A stretch of 12,099 bases of DNA from an uncultured Roseburia sp. (GTDB taxonomy: Bacteria; Bacillota; Clostridia; Lachnospirales; Lachnospiraceae), in NCBI GenBank assembly GCA_900550935.1, contig URUD01000064.1, positions 1-12,099 of the forward strand, in the 5' to 3' direction. Shown here in pieces: positions 1-5,578 of this stretch (positions are counted from its first letter, which is position 1; each line of letters begins with the position of its first letter). The notes under the pieces were generated by a model, which saw nothing but the letters and a program-made list of their open reading frames with translations, was not told the origin of the DNA and made no database searches. Both the position numbers and the translations under genes were made by a program.

Positions 1-33
1 TTGCTATACCCCATAAGAAAGAAATACCTTCTC

Positions 34-67
34 CGAAAGACCAGTTAACTTGTTAACTGGTCTTTCG
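34..67. repeat. Perfect 34-bp palindrome upstream of the GH13 gene
   Basis: Arms 34-49 and 52-67 are exact reverse complements around a TT centre, so an RNA would form about a 15-bp stem with a CTTG loop. No U-tract follows on either strand, so it is not a classical intrinsic terminator. It lies 22 bp upstream of the promoter -35 box of the amylase gene. It could be the terminator of a gene left of the window or a dyad operator site. I cannot tell which. Confidence 0.6.
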
Positions 68-89
68 ACCGTTTCGGGTGGAAAAACTA

Positions 90-118
90 TTGAACTTACT
101 TTGCATATACTATAAAAT
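90..118 (+). promoter_or_regulatory. Probable sigma-A promoter of the GH13 gene
   Basis: TTGAAC (90-95) and TAAAAT (113-118) are separated by 17 bp. An overlapping TATAAA at 111-116 would give 15 bp. The predicted start lies near 125, giving a leader of about 20 nt with GGAGGG at 131-136. Confidence 0.6.
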
Positions 119-143
119 ATAGAGAAATAGGGAGGGTTTCGTA

Positions 144-2246
144 ATGGATTATCAACAATATGAACAGATAGAAAAGAATCTGCGCTATATCGCATCTATG
201 CGGCCGGTTTTTAATAAGAGGGCTTTATTTTCCGATATGACGGCAGATTATATTTCTCCACAGGAGCCGGAACCTTTTTCAAAAGTGAAGATCAGATTTC
301 GCAGTGCGATCAACAATGTAGACTATGTGTTGTTTGTACACAATAATGAAAAGCTGCTCATGTCGAAGGCATCACAGGATGAACAGTTTGATTATTACGA
401 GATCGAAGTAGCACTGGATGACCAGAAATATGAATATTATTTTGAGATTCATGTGGGAAAAGTCTATTGCTTTTTTGACCTGCGCGGCGTGACGAGAGAC
501 GTGCAGGATTATTATAAATTTACACTGATTCCCGGTCAGAAAGTACCTGCCTGGGCAAAAGGTGCAGTCATGTATCAGATCTATATTGATCGTTTCTATA
601 ACGGCGATCCGGATAATGACGTGCTTACAGACGAATATACTTATATCGGAGAGCATGTAAACCGTGTAACGGACTGGGGAAAATATCCGGCTGTTATGGG
701 CGTGCGTGAATTTTACGGTGGTGACCTGGCAGGCGTTTTGCAGAAAATGGACTATCTGCAGGATCTGGGCGTGGATGTCATTTATTTCAATCCGCTTTTC
801 GTATCGCCTTCCAATCATAAATATGATATACAGGATTATGATAATATCGATCCGCATATCGGTAAGATCGTAGATGACAGGGGTGATCTTCTGCAGCCCG
901 GTCAGATGGAAAACCGTTATGCAACGAAATATATCAACCGTGTTGCCAATAAGAAGAATCTGGATGCTTCCAATGAGTTGTTTGCACAGGTTGTCGAGGA
1001 AGCGCATAAGCGTGGCATGAAGGTAATCTTAGACGGCGTATTCAACCACTGCGGTTCTTTCAATAAATGGATGGACAGAGAGCGTGTCTATGAGAACTTT
1101 GAGGGTTATCCGAAAGGGGCTTATGTTTCCGCTGACAGTCCATATCGTGATTATTTCCATTTTTATGACCCAAACCAGTGGCCGTATAACGGTTCTTATG
1201 ATGGCTGGTGGGGACATGATACACTGCCTAAGCTGAATTACGAAGGCTCGCGTGAACTCTACGATTATGTACTGCACATCGGACAGAAATGGGTATCTCC
1301 GCCGTATAATGCGGATGGCTGGCGTCTTGACGTGGCTGCGGATCTCGGACATTCGCCGGAAATGAACCACCGGTTCTGGAAAGATTTCCGAAATGCGGTC
1401 AGACAGGCAAATCCGAATGCGATCGTTCTGGCAGAGCATTACGGTTCTCCGAAGGAATGGATCGAGAACTGTGAATGGGATACGGTCATGAACTATGACG
1501 CTTTTATGGAGCCTGTTACCTGGTTTTTGACGGGCATGCAGAAGCACAGTGACGATTACCGTGAGGATTTATACGGAAATGCGGACAGCTTCTGGGGCGC
1601 GATGATCCACCACAGCGCTGCAATGACAACACCATCTTTGCAGATCGCAATGAATGAGCTTTCCAACCACGATCATTCGCGTTTTCTGACAAGAACCAAC
1701 AAAAAGGTCGGTCGTGTGAACACAATGGGCTGTGAAGCAGCCAATCAGGGTGTCAACAAGGCTGTTCTGCGTGAAGCTGTTGCGATTCAGATGACATGGC
1801 CGGGCGCACCAACGATCTACTATGGTGACGAGGCAGGTGTCTGTGGCTTTACCGATCCGGATAACAGAAGAACCTACCCATGGGGACATGAAGATCAGGA
1901 GCTGATCGATTTCCACCGGGAAATGATCCGTATCCACAAGGAAAACCGGGAGCTTCTCACAGGCTCGATCAAAAAGGCTGCGGGAGATTACAATTTTATC
2001 TCCTATGCGCGATTTAACAAAGAGGAGCAGTGCCTGATCGTAGTCAATAACGGATACAATGACGTGACAAAGGATATCCTTGTCTGGGAATTCGGTATTC
2101 CGCGCGATTGTAAGATGGAACGTCTGATCCTGACAAGTAACAGCGGTTTCACGGTAGAGAAGGAAACATACAATGTTGTGGCCGGTAAGCTGACGCTGAC
2201 TCTTCCGCCGACTTCCGTGATGGTGCTGAAGCATTATAAGGAATAG
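144..2246 (+). CDS. Intracellular alpha-amylase-family glycoside hydrolase (GH13, neopullulanase-like)
   Basis: A 700-aa enzyme expected to hydrolyse alpha-1,4 (possibly alpha-1,6) glucosidic bonds of maltodextrins or similar glucans. Residues ~30-135 look like a CBM34-type N-terminal beta-sandwich, ~150-590 form the TIM barrel, and ~610-700 form the C-terminal beta domain. The conserved GH13 regions are visible: DGVFNH (297-302), GWRLD with nucleophile D396, LAEH with acid/base E431, and NHD with transition-state aspartate D510. There is no signal peptide, so it is cytoplasmic and probably acts on imported oligosaccharides. The start is fixed by GGAGGG at 131-136, 7 nt upstream of the ATG. 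It is longer than classical cyclomaltodextrinases (~585 aa), and region IV reads NHDHSR rather than the usual HDT-type motif, so subfamily and substrate are uncertain. No transporter or other sugar gene lies next to it in this window. Confidence 0.92.
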   Translation: MDYQQYEQIEKNLRYIASMRPVFNKRALFSDMTADYISPQEPEPFSKVKIRFRSAINNVDYVLFVHNNEKLLMSKASQDEQFDYYEIEVALDDQKYEYYFEIHVGKVYCFFDLRGVTRDVQDYYKFTLIPGQKVPAWAKGAVMYQIYIDRFYNGDPDNDVLTDEYTYIGEHVNRVTDWGKYPAVMGVREFYGGDLAGVLQKMDYLQDLGVDVIYFNPLFVSPSNHKYDIQDYDNIDPHIGKIVDDRGDLLQPGQMENRYATKYINRVANKKNLDASNELFAQVVEEAHKRGMKVILDGVFNHCGSFNKWMDRERVYENFEGYPKGAYVSADSPYRDYFHFYDPNQWPYNGSYDGWWGHDTLPKLNYEGSRELYDYVLHIGQKWVSPPYNADGWRLDVAADLGHSPEMNHRFWKDFRNAVRQANPNAIVLAEHYGSPKEWIENCEWDTVMNYDAFMEPVTWFLTGMQKHSDDYREDLYGNADSFWGAMIHHSAAMTTPSLQIAMNELSNHDHSRFLTRTNKKVGRVNTMGCEAANQGVNKAVLREAVAIQMTWPGAPTIYYGDEAGVCGFTDPDNRRTYPWGHEDQELIDFHREMIRIHKENRELLTGSIKKAAGDYNFISYARFNKEEQCLIVVNNGYNDVTKDILVWEFGIPRDCKMERLILTSNSGFTVEKETYNVVAGKLTLTLPPTSVMVLKHYKE

Positions 2247-2287
2247 AAATGAATGAATATAGTATAGGATTGCATATACACATATAC

Positions 2288-2396
2288 AACCGCTTCTGCA
2301 TTTAATTTTGATGCAGGCTATGCATGCTTTTCTACTTAGCCAAGTAGAAAGACACATTTATAGCTGATTGCATCAAAATTAAATGCGGGAGCGGTT
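2288..2396. repeat. Long imperfect palindrome (28-bp arms plus inner hairpin), possible terminator
   Basis: Arms 2288-2315 and 2369-2396 pair over 28 positions with only two G-U wobbles if transcribed rightward. An inner 8-bp hairpin (2330-2337 with 2342-2349) sits in the loop, and a short GCTA/TAGC pair (2317-2320 with 2361-2364) lies between. The right arm runs into TTTT at 2395-2398. It begins 41 bp after the GH13 stop codon, so it may terminate that transcript, but its size and nested design are more elaborate than an ordinary terminator. A small non-autonomous repeat element is the alternative. Confidence 0.65.
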
Positions 2397-2407
2397 TTGT
2401 ATTATTG

Positions 2408-2536
2408 TTATATATTACAGATGGCAGTTGTTGCAAATTTTGCAACAGTTGCCGATTGTGCTAATTCGCCTTCTTCAAATATATTTTTTATATGTCTTGA
2501 AATAGTTGACTTGTCACGCTGGAACAGCTTTGTCAA
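2408..2536 (-). pseudogene. Remnant of a RhuM-family protein gene
   Basis: Read on the minus strand, 2536 down to 2408 encodes 42 residues ending in a stop. They contain LFQRDKSTISRHIKNIFEEG, which I recognise as the helix-turn-helix-like core of virulence RhuM family proteins, followed by the family's usual EL...STVAKFATT stretch. The family is normally over 300 aa. Here an in-frame TAA (2537-2539) sits directly before the homology and the reading frame ends after NI, so most of the gene is missing. Further possible degraded codons lie in 2540-2580. Intact RhuM genes are typical of pathogenicity or genomic islands and mobile regions; their biochemical role is poorly known. The fragment has no start codon or ribosome binding site. 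Confidence 0.72.
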
Positions 2537-2581
2537 TTACTTTTGTATAGATTGTGTGGTAGAGCGGAAATGCAAGGGATT

Positions 2582-2610
2582 TTGACATTTTCATGGATGC
2601 GTACTAATAT
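2582..2610 (+). promoter_or_regulatory. Consensus sigma-A promoter of the 2731-4300 gene cluster
   Basis: A perfect TTGACA (2582-2587) and TAATAT (2605-2610) are 17 bp apart. The predicted start near 2617 leaves a leader of about 114 nt before the first ATG. The leader contains a small hairpin (GCCTTG near 2653 with CAAGGC near 2669), too weak to call an attenuator or riboswitch. Confidence 0.75.
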
Positions 2611-2730
2611 GATGATAGAAAAAAGAGTGCCTTCCGTTATAGTAGTTTCGATGCCTTGATTATAACAGGCAAGGCTGGATCTGCAATCAGAAAGTTACGG
2701 ATACATAAGGAACAGAGAAAGGAACCATCC

Positions 2731-2949
2731 ATGCTATTTCAAAGGAAAACAGCGATTTCATTTCCATCTTATGACCCGGAGCGTCAGCAGGCGGTTCTGA
2801 AGTGCTCAATCTGTACCGGAGAGCAGGTCGCAGGCTTTTTGGACAGGCAGACCGGGCATTTCACGGATGTTATGCTGATCCGGAATGAGAAGGATTTAGA
2901 GGCGTTTCAAAAGCATTATAAGTTATCCGGTATTTCTAAAATATATTAG
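2731..2949 (+). CDS. Conserved 72-aa protein of unknown function
   Basis: A 72-residue cytoplasmic protein with no signal peptide or membrane segment. It begins MLFQRKTAISF and contains a CSICTGE segment (two cysteines, CxxC) and a C-terminal charged helix-like part. I believe short proteins of this kind recur in Lachnospiraceae but cannot assign a function. The CxxC might bind a metal or be redox active; that is inference. The ATG at 2731 is chosen because AGAAAGGA (2715-2722) lies 8 nt upstream. The frame is open back to 2656, but no ribosome binding site supports the longer form. It is the first gene of an apparent operon with the YunG-like gene (37-bp gap) and the HD gene. Confidence 0.72.
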   Translation: MLFQRKTAISFPSYDPERQQAVLKCSICTGEQVAGFLDRQTGHFTDVMLIRNEKDLEAFQKHYKLSGISKIY

Positions 2950-2986
2950 ATCAAAAGGTGGATAACGCGCCGGAAAAGAGGCTGAT

Positions 2987-3655
2987 ATGTGGAAAATAAA
3001 ACAGATTTTTGACGGAGATTACGGCTGTGAGGAAACCTGCAGTGAAACCGGACAGGTAAAAGAGCCGATGGTCTCTGTTACATTGGTCGAAGAAAACACC
3101 GGGGAAAACGGAAAAGAGCCTATAAAATATGTCACAGTTCCTGACCGATTTCTTACAGAGCATGGCCTGGAAGAGGGCTCTGACTGGCGGCTGGCAGATC
3201 AAAAGCCGCCAAAGGAATATGCCTTCTGGGGCTGGGAAAACGCAAATGTGCTGGCGGTCAGCAATGATTATCCGGGGATCAGAACGCCCTGGGATCTGTA
3301 TGATGCCCTGTCTGAAATCTGGTGCAGCGAAACGTGCGCACCGCGTATGCGCGATGGATGGACGAAAGAAAATAAAACATTGGGGCAGTGTTCCATTACA
3401 GCCTTTCTTGCGCAGGACATTTTCGGTGGAAAAGTTTATGGAATTTTAAGAGCCGGAGGCAATTATCACTGCTATAATGTCATTGGAGATTGTGCATTCG
3501 ATCTGACCAGTGAGCAGTTTGGCAGCGAAAAGCTGGACTATACAGAAAATCCGGAGCAAAGCCGGGAAGTACATTTTGCAAAAGAAGAGAAGAAGCAGAG
3601 GTACGAATATCTGCGGGAACATCTGAAGCATTACAGGAAAAAGTCACACAGGTAA
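2987..3655 (+). CDS. Two-domain protein with C-terminal YunG-like domain
   Basis: A 222-aa soluble protein. Residues 1-~67 form a small acidic beta-rich module (starts MWKIKQIFDGDYGCEE) that resembles stand-alone small proteins of related bacteria. Residues ~78-205 match the YunG-like family pattern: an invariant GQC with C135 inside LGQCSITAFLAQDIFGG, NYHCYN with H161, and DLTSEQF with D172. The order Cys-His-Asp is what a papain-fold or transglutaminase-like enzyme would use, but activity for YunG proteins is unproven as far as I know. The C-terminal ~20 residues are strongly basic and helical. The start is supported by AAAAGAGG 5 nt upstream of the ATG. Its operon position between a small unknown protein and an HD hydrolase gives no firm pathway. 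Confidence 0.78.
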   Translation: MWKIKQIFDGDYGCEETCSETGQVKEPMVSVTLVEENTGENGKEPIKYVTVPDRFLTEHGLEEGSDWRLADQKPPKEYAFWGWENANVLAVSNDYPGIRTPWDLYDALSEIWCSETCAPRMRDGWTKENKTLGQCSITAFLAQDIFGGKVYGILRAGGNYHCYNVIGDCAFDLTSEQFGSEKLDYTENPEQSREVHFAKEEKKQRYEYLREHLKHYRKKSHR

Positions 3656-3703
3656 TCTTTTTGATGATGGCATAAATCAGATGAAAAAGAGAAGGAGACA
3701 GAA

Positions 3704-4300
3704 ATGACACGAGAAGAAGCATTTGCATTATTACAGAAGTATAATAAGGATCCGTTTCATATTCAGCATGCCCTGACTGTGGAAGCAGTTATGAAATGGT
3801 ATGCGAATGAACTGGGCTACGGGGATGATGCAGAATACTGGGGCATTGTCGGGTTGTTACATGACATTGACTTTGAGCTGTATCCGGAGGAACATTGTCT
3901 GAAAGCACCGGAGCTTTTGCGGGAAGGCGGAGCCGGCGAGGAACTGATCCATGCAGTCTGCTCACATGGCTATGGTATCACGGTTGGATGTGGCAAGACA
4001 ATCGATGTGGAGCCGGTGCATGAAATGGAAAAAGTGCTCTTTGCGGCAGATGAGCTGACCGGTCTGATCTGGGCAGCAGCACTGATGCGTCCGTCCAAGA
4101 GTACAAAGGATATGGAGCTGAAATCCCTGAAGAAAAAATATAAGAGCAAAGGCTTTGCCGCAGGCTGTTCACGTGAAGTGATCGAGCGTGGTGCGGAGCA
4201 GCTTGGCTGGGAGCTTGAAAAACTTCTGACTATGACGTTATCTGCCATGGCAGCAACGGAAGACCGGATACAGGAAGAGATGGATGCACTAAATGCATAA
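3704..4300 (+). CDS. HD-domain metal-dependent hydrolase
   Basis: A 198-aa cytoplasmic HD-superfamily protein, expected to be a metal-dependent phosphohydrolase acting on a nucleotide or phosphate ester of unknown identity. The motif series is complete: H19/H22 near the N-terminus, the H53-D54 doublet in GLLHDIDFE, H88 in SHGYG, and D116 in AADELTGL. Length and motif spacing fit the HDIG/HDIA-type small hydrolases that are widespread and mostly uncharacterised in Clostridia. AAGGAG (3692-3697) lies 6 nt before the ATG. It is the last gene of the 2582-4346 transcription unit, 48 bp behind the YunG-like gene, and is followed 21 bp later by a strong terminator. Confidence 0.88.
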   Translation: MTREEAFALLQKYNKDPFHIQHALTVEAVMKWYANELGYGDDAEYWGIVGLLHDIDFELYPEEHCLKAPELLREGGAGEELIHAVCSHGYGITVGCGKTIDVEPVHEMEKVLFAADELTGLIWAAALMRPSKSTKDMELKSLKKKYKSKGFAAGCSREVIERGAEQLGWELEKLLTMTLSAMAATEDRIQEEMDALNA

Positions 4301-4321
4301 AACGAAATGATCTGATAATTG

Positions 4322-4346
4322 AGGATGGCTTCGGCTATCCTTTTTT
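4322..4346 (+). terminator. Intrinsic terminator with UUCG tetraloop
   Basis: An 8-bp stem (4322-4329 with 4334-4341, one G-U pair) closes a C(UUCG)G loop, followed by a six-T run (4341-4346). It ends the three-gene unit. On the minus strand no U-tract follows, so it does not serve the XRE gene. Confidence 0.9.
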
Positions 4347-4391
4347 GTACGCAAAATAAACTATAGTGAAAAATATCCATTATAATATCAG

Positions 4392-4604
4392 CTATTGGGT
4401 AGATATTCCTAAAATGTAGTCGGAGGAAACATGATAGAGAGTACAAAGAGAAATCAGATGATGGATGGGAAGTTCGTTTGCGCCACGTTCGTATCGTGCA
4501 TACATGGTTTGTGATGTGCCAAGATAACTGGCAACATATCGTTGTGTGTAGTCATGATCTTCGCGCAAATTCCGTATCTGCTTGGTATAACAAAAGGTAT
4601 CCAT
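4392..4604 (-). CDS. Small XRE/Cro-type helix-turn-helix regulator
   Basis: A 70-aa DNA-binding protein consisting of little more than one HTH_3 domain. IRNLREDHDYTQRYVASYLG followed by TSQTMYARYERG forms the five-helix Cro/C1 core, and the tail SSDYILGIS is typical of Firmicutes XRE proteins. The frame is open further upstream to 4649. I choose the internal ATG at 4604 because AGGAG lies 7-8 nt before it on the minus strand, whereas the upstream ATG has no ribosome binding site. It is a single gene, divergent from the tRNA promoter at 4734 and convergent with the HD gene. Its target is unknown; autoregulation is possible given its size but not shown by any clear operator. Confidence 0.85.
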   Translation of the reverse strand: MDTFCYTKQIRNLREDHDYTQRYVASYLGTSQTMYARYERGANELPIHHLISLCTLYHVSSDYILGISTQ

Positions 4605-4733
4605 TTGCAAAGCTCCTGAGGAAAATACTATGTTGGTAAAATTTGCCAAATCTTACAAAAAGAGTATCATAAGATGACATTTTCAACATGAAATAGTAAA
4701 GAAATGTACTAAATTATATAGAAAAAGAATTTC

Positions 4734-4762
4734 TTGCAATTTAAGACATGATATGCTAATAT
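4734..4762 (+). promoter_or_regulatory. Promoter of the tRNA-Tyr/tRNA-Leu unit
   Basis: TTGCAA (4734-4739) and TAATAT (4757-4762) with 17-bp spacing in a very AT-rich stretch. The predicted start near 4769 gives a ~28-nt 5' leader to be removed by RNase P. Confidence 0.7.
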
Positions 4763-4796
4763 TTCTAATGGTTGAGACAGCAATATTGTCTCATAT

Positions 4797-4878
4797 GGGT
4801 GGATTCCCGAGTGGCCAAAGGGGACAGACTGTAAATCTGCTGGCAATGCCTTCGAAGGTTCGAATCCTTCTCCGCCCA
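4797..4878 (+). tRNA. tRNA-Tyr (anticodon GTA)
   Basis: An 82-nt class II tRNA with a long variable arm. The acceptor stem GGGTGGA pairs with TCCGCCC (one G-U), the discriminator is A, the anticodon GTA lies at 4831-4833 in loop CTGTAAA, and the T arm is GAAGG TTCGAAT CCTTC. CCA is not encoded. One oddity is that the outermost anticodon-stem pair is A-C (4825 with the C after TCTG), where a Watson-Crick pair is usual. It is first in a two-tRNA transcript. Confidence 0.95.
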
Positions 4879-4880
4879 TT

Positions 4881-4966
4881 GCACTAAGGAGGGGCCCACG
4901 AAGTGGGAGGATGCCTTAGTGCTTTGTGCAGCCCGTGAGCGAAGCGAACATTCAAATGGCTGCACA
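4881..4966 (+). repeat. Two stem-loops filling the inter-tRNA spacer
   Basis: Stem A: GCACTAAGG (4881-4889) with CCTTAGTGC (4914-4922), enclosing CCCAC-GAA-GTGGG (4895-4907). Stem B: TGTGCAGCC (4925-4933) with GGCTGCACA (4958-4966), whose loop contains AGCGAAGC. The sequence ACTAAGGAGGG at 4883-4893 recurs at 4996-5006 as a direct repeat, so the spacer may hold a partly duplicated unit. The stems could be processing signals of the tRNA precursor or a small repeat element. No U-tract follows, so they are not terminators. Confidence 0.65.
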
Positions 4967-5036
4967 TCCCGTAAGAACAGGGGTCCACGATATGTACTAA
5001 GGAGGGATCCGCAAAGTCCCTGTATATAATGTATAC

Positions 5037-5120
5037 GCCCGCGTGGCGGAACTGGCAGACGCGCAGGACTTAAAATCCTGTTGTAGCGATACAGTACCGG
5101 TTCGATTCCGGTCGCGGGCA
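5037..5120 (+). tRNA. tRNA-Leu (anticodon TAA)
   Basis: An 84-nt class II tRNA. The acceptor stem GCCCGCG pairs fully with CGCGGGC, the discriminator is A, the anticodon stem is CAGGA/TCCTG with loop CTTAAAA (TAA at 5071-5073), the long variable arm is present, and the T arm is ACCGG TTCGATT CCGGT. CCA is not encoded. A TATAAT at 5025-5030 lies just upstream but lacks a -35 partner, so co-transcription with tRNA-Tyr is more likely. Confidence 0.96.
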
Positions 5121-5126
5121 CGATTT

Positions 5127-5171
5127 AAAACAGCTTCAAATCCTTGTAAATCAAGGGTTTGGAGCTGTTTT
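5127..5171 (+). terminator. Terminator of the tRNA unit
   Basis: A 20-bp stem with wobbles (5127-5146 with 5152-5171) and a 5-nt loop. The arms start with AAAA and end with TTTT, so the hairpin carries its own U-tract and would work in both directions. Confidence 0.88.
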
Positions 5172-5177
5172 ATAATG

Positions 5178-5233
5178 TCATGTATCATTTGGTCACATAT
5201 TTGCGTAGCAAATATGTGACCAAAGATGCATGA
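5178..5233. repeat. Long hairpin with GTA triloop
   Basis: Arms 5188-5204 and 5208-5224 pair perfectly over 17 bp around GTA. After a one-base bulge the stem continues (5178-5186 with 5225-5233, one wobble), giving about 26 bp in all. The tip TTGCGTAGCAA contains the GCGNAGC mini-hairpin motif. No U-tract follows. Confidence 0.75.
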
Positions 5234-5238
5234 TGCAG

Positions 5239-5278
5239 CCTCGGCTCATCTGCGGAGCAGATTATGCATGAGCCGAGG
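5239..5278. repeat. Second hairpin with GGA triloop
   Basis: CCTCGGCTCA (5239-5248) pairs with TGAGCCGAGG (5269-5278). Inside, TCTGC-GGA-GCAGA (5249-5261) forms a further hairpin, again with the GCGNAGC tip motif. It directly follows the previous hairpin, and the two together resemble a REP-like pair. Confidence 0.7.
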
Positions 5279-5349
5279 TTCTAAGGATATTTGAAAATTT
5301 GTATGCAGGTGTATGCAACCTTGGATAAGAATCATTTATCTGCTGAGAA

Positions 5350-5377
5350 TTGACGAATAAATCAGTTGTGTTATAAT
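5350..5377 (+). promoter_or_regulatory. Strong promoter of the candidate antitoxin RNA
   Basis: TTGACG (5350-5355) and a perfect TATAAT (5372-5377) are 16 bp apart. The predicted start is near A5384, directly before the shared leader block CAAAGGTG. Confidence 0.8.
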
Positions 5378-5383
5378 AGAATC

Positions 5384-5481
5384 ACAAAGGTGCTACCGAT
5401 AGACGGCTAGCCCAGAATAATTTATGGTTGTAAAAACAACCGTCGAAATCTTTCTCAGGGACTAACGGCGGTTGTTTTTAC
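5384..5481 (+). ncRNA. Candidate antisense antitoxin RNA (type I TA)
   Basis: A predicted ~98-nt RNA that runs from the strong promoter at 5350-5377 to the hairpin 5430-5481. It has no convincing open reading frame. Its 3' part is complementary to the last codons and 3' end of the toxin mRNA transcribed from the other strand, the arrangement of known Firmicutes type I pairs such as txpA/RatA, bsrG/SR4 and the pAD1 par locus. Its 5' part (5385-5413) carries CAAAGGTGCTACC and CGGCTAGCCC, nearly identical to the toxin mRNA 5' end. The palindromic GGCUAGCC could pair with GGUUAGCC of the toxin leader (8 bp, one wobble). The start and end are predictions only. Confidence 0.7.
5430..5481. terminator. 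Bidirectional terminator shared by toxin and antitoxin RNAs
   Basis: GTAAAAACAACCGTC (5430-5444) pairs over 15 positions (one G-U) with 5467-5481. Each arm has an A5/T5 run, so both convergent transcripts end in a U-rich segment. It overlaps the last six codons of the toxin gene. A competing small hairpin, GGTTGT-AAAA-ACAACC (5426-5441), uses the left arm alone. Confidence 0.72.
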
Positions 5482-5578
5482 TGTTTATAAGCCTTTCGAC
5501 TATTCTTCCGATTGCAAATCCAGCAGAGAAGAACAGTCCGGCAAAACCTACAACTGTCATATACTCTATTACTGTCAT
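5462..5578 (-). CDS. Candidate type I toxin: 38-aa hydrophobic membrane peptide
   Basis: Too short for usual gene finding. It begins MTVIEYMTVVG, continues as one hydrophobic segment (about residues 8-24, rich in V, F, A, G), and ends in a strongly basic tail with RIVERL and SKNNRR. This is the build of the putative holin-like/TxpA-Fst-type toxins, which insert in the membrane and stop growth when over-expressed. GGAGGG (5588-5593) lies 9 nt before the ATG, and a TTGCAA-17-TATACT promoter lies on the same strand. The mRNA leader is unusually long and structured for such a tiny gene, and a divergently initiated, convergent RNA overlaps its 3' end. Other readings, such as a small membrane regulator or a spurious ORF, are possible. 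The complete promoter-SD-ORF-terminator set argues against chance. Confidence 0.78.
   Translation of the reverse strand: MTVIEYMTVVGFAGLFFSAGFAIGRIVERLINSKNNRR

Noticed and set aside
1569..2357. 262-codon and other long minus-strand frames opposite the GH13 gene
   Set aside because: They are shadows of a clearly homologous gene and show no protein-like pattern or start signals.
2422..2453. 15-bp hairpin GGCAGTTGTTGCAAA with its near-complement
   Set aside because: It falls inside the RhuM-like remnant and is explained by the codons for its ATVAKFATTA segment; no separate role is needed.
4431..4514. 27-codon plus-strand frame after GGAGGAAAC, antisense to the XRE gene
   Set aside because: It has an SD-like sequence but lies wholly within the 3' half of a well-supported gene, and the peptide has no recognisable features.
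5025..5030. TATAAT directly before tRNA-Leu as its own promoter
   Set aside because: No -35 box or extended -10 is present, and the start would fall on the mature tRNA 5' end; the upstream tRNA promoter suffices.
4765..5121. 118-codon open frame on the minus strand across both tRNAs
   Set aside because: It is the reverse complement of tRNA-Tyr and tRNA-Leu. Such antisense-tRNA frames are a well-known false gene call, and no ribosome binding site is present.
4881..5278. CRISPR-like reading of the repeated hairpins near the tRNAs
   Set aside because: The repeats are not identical, spacing is irregular and there are no unique spacers of constant length or cas genes.
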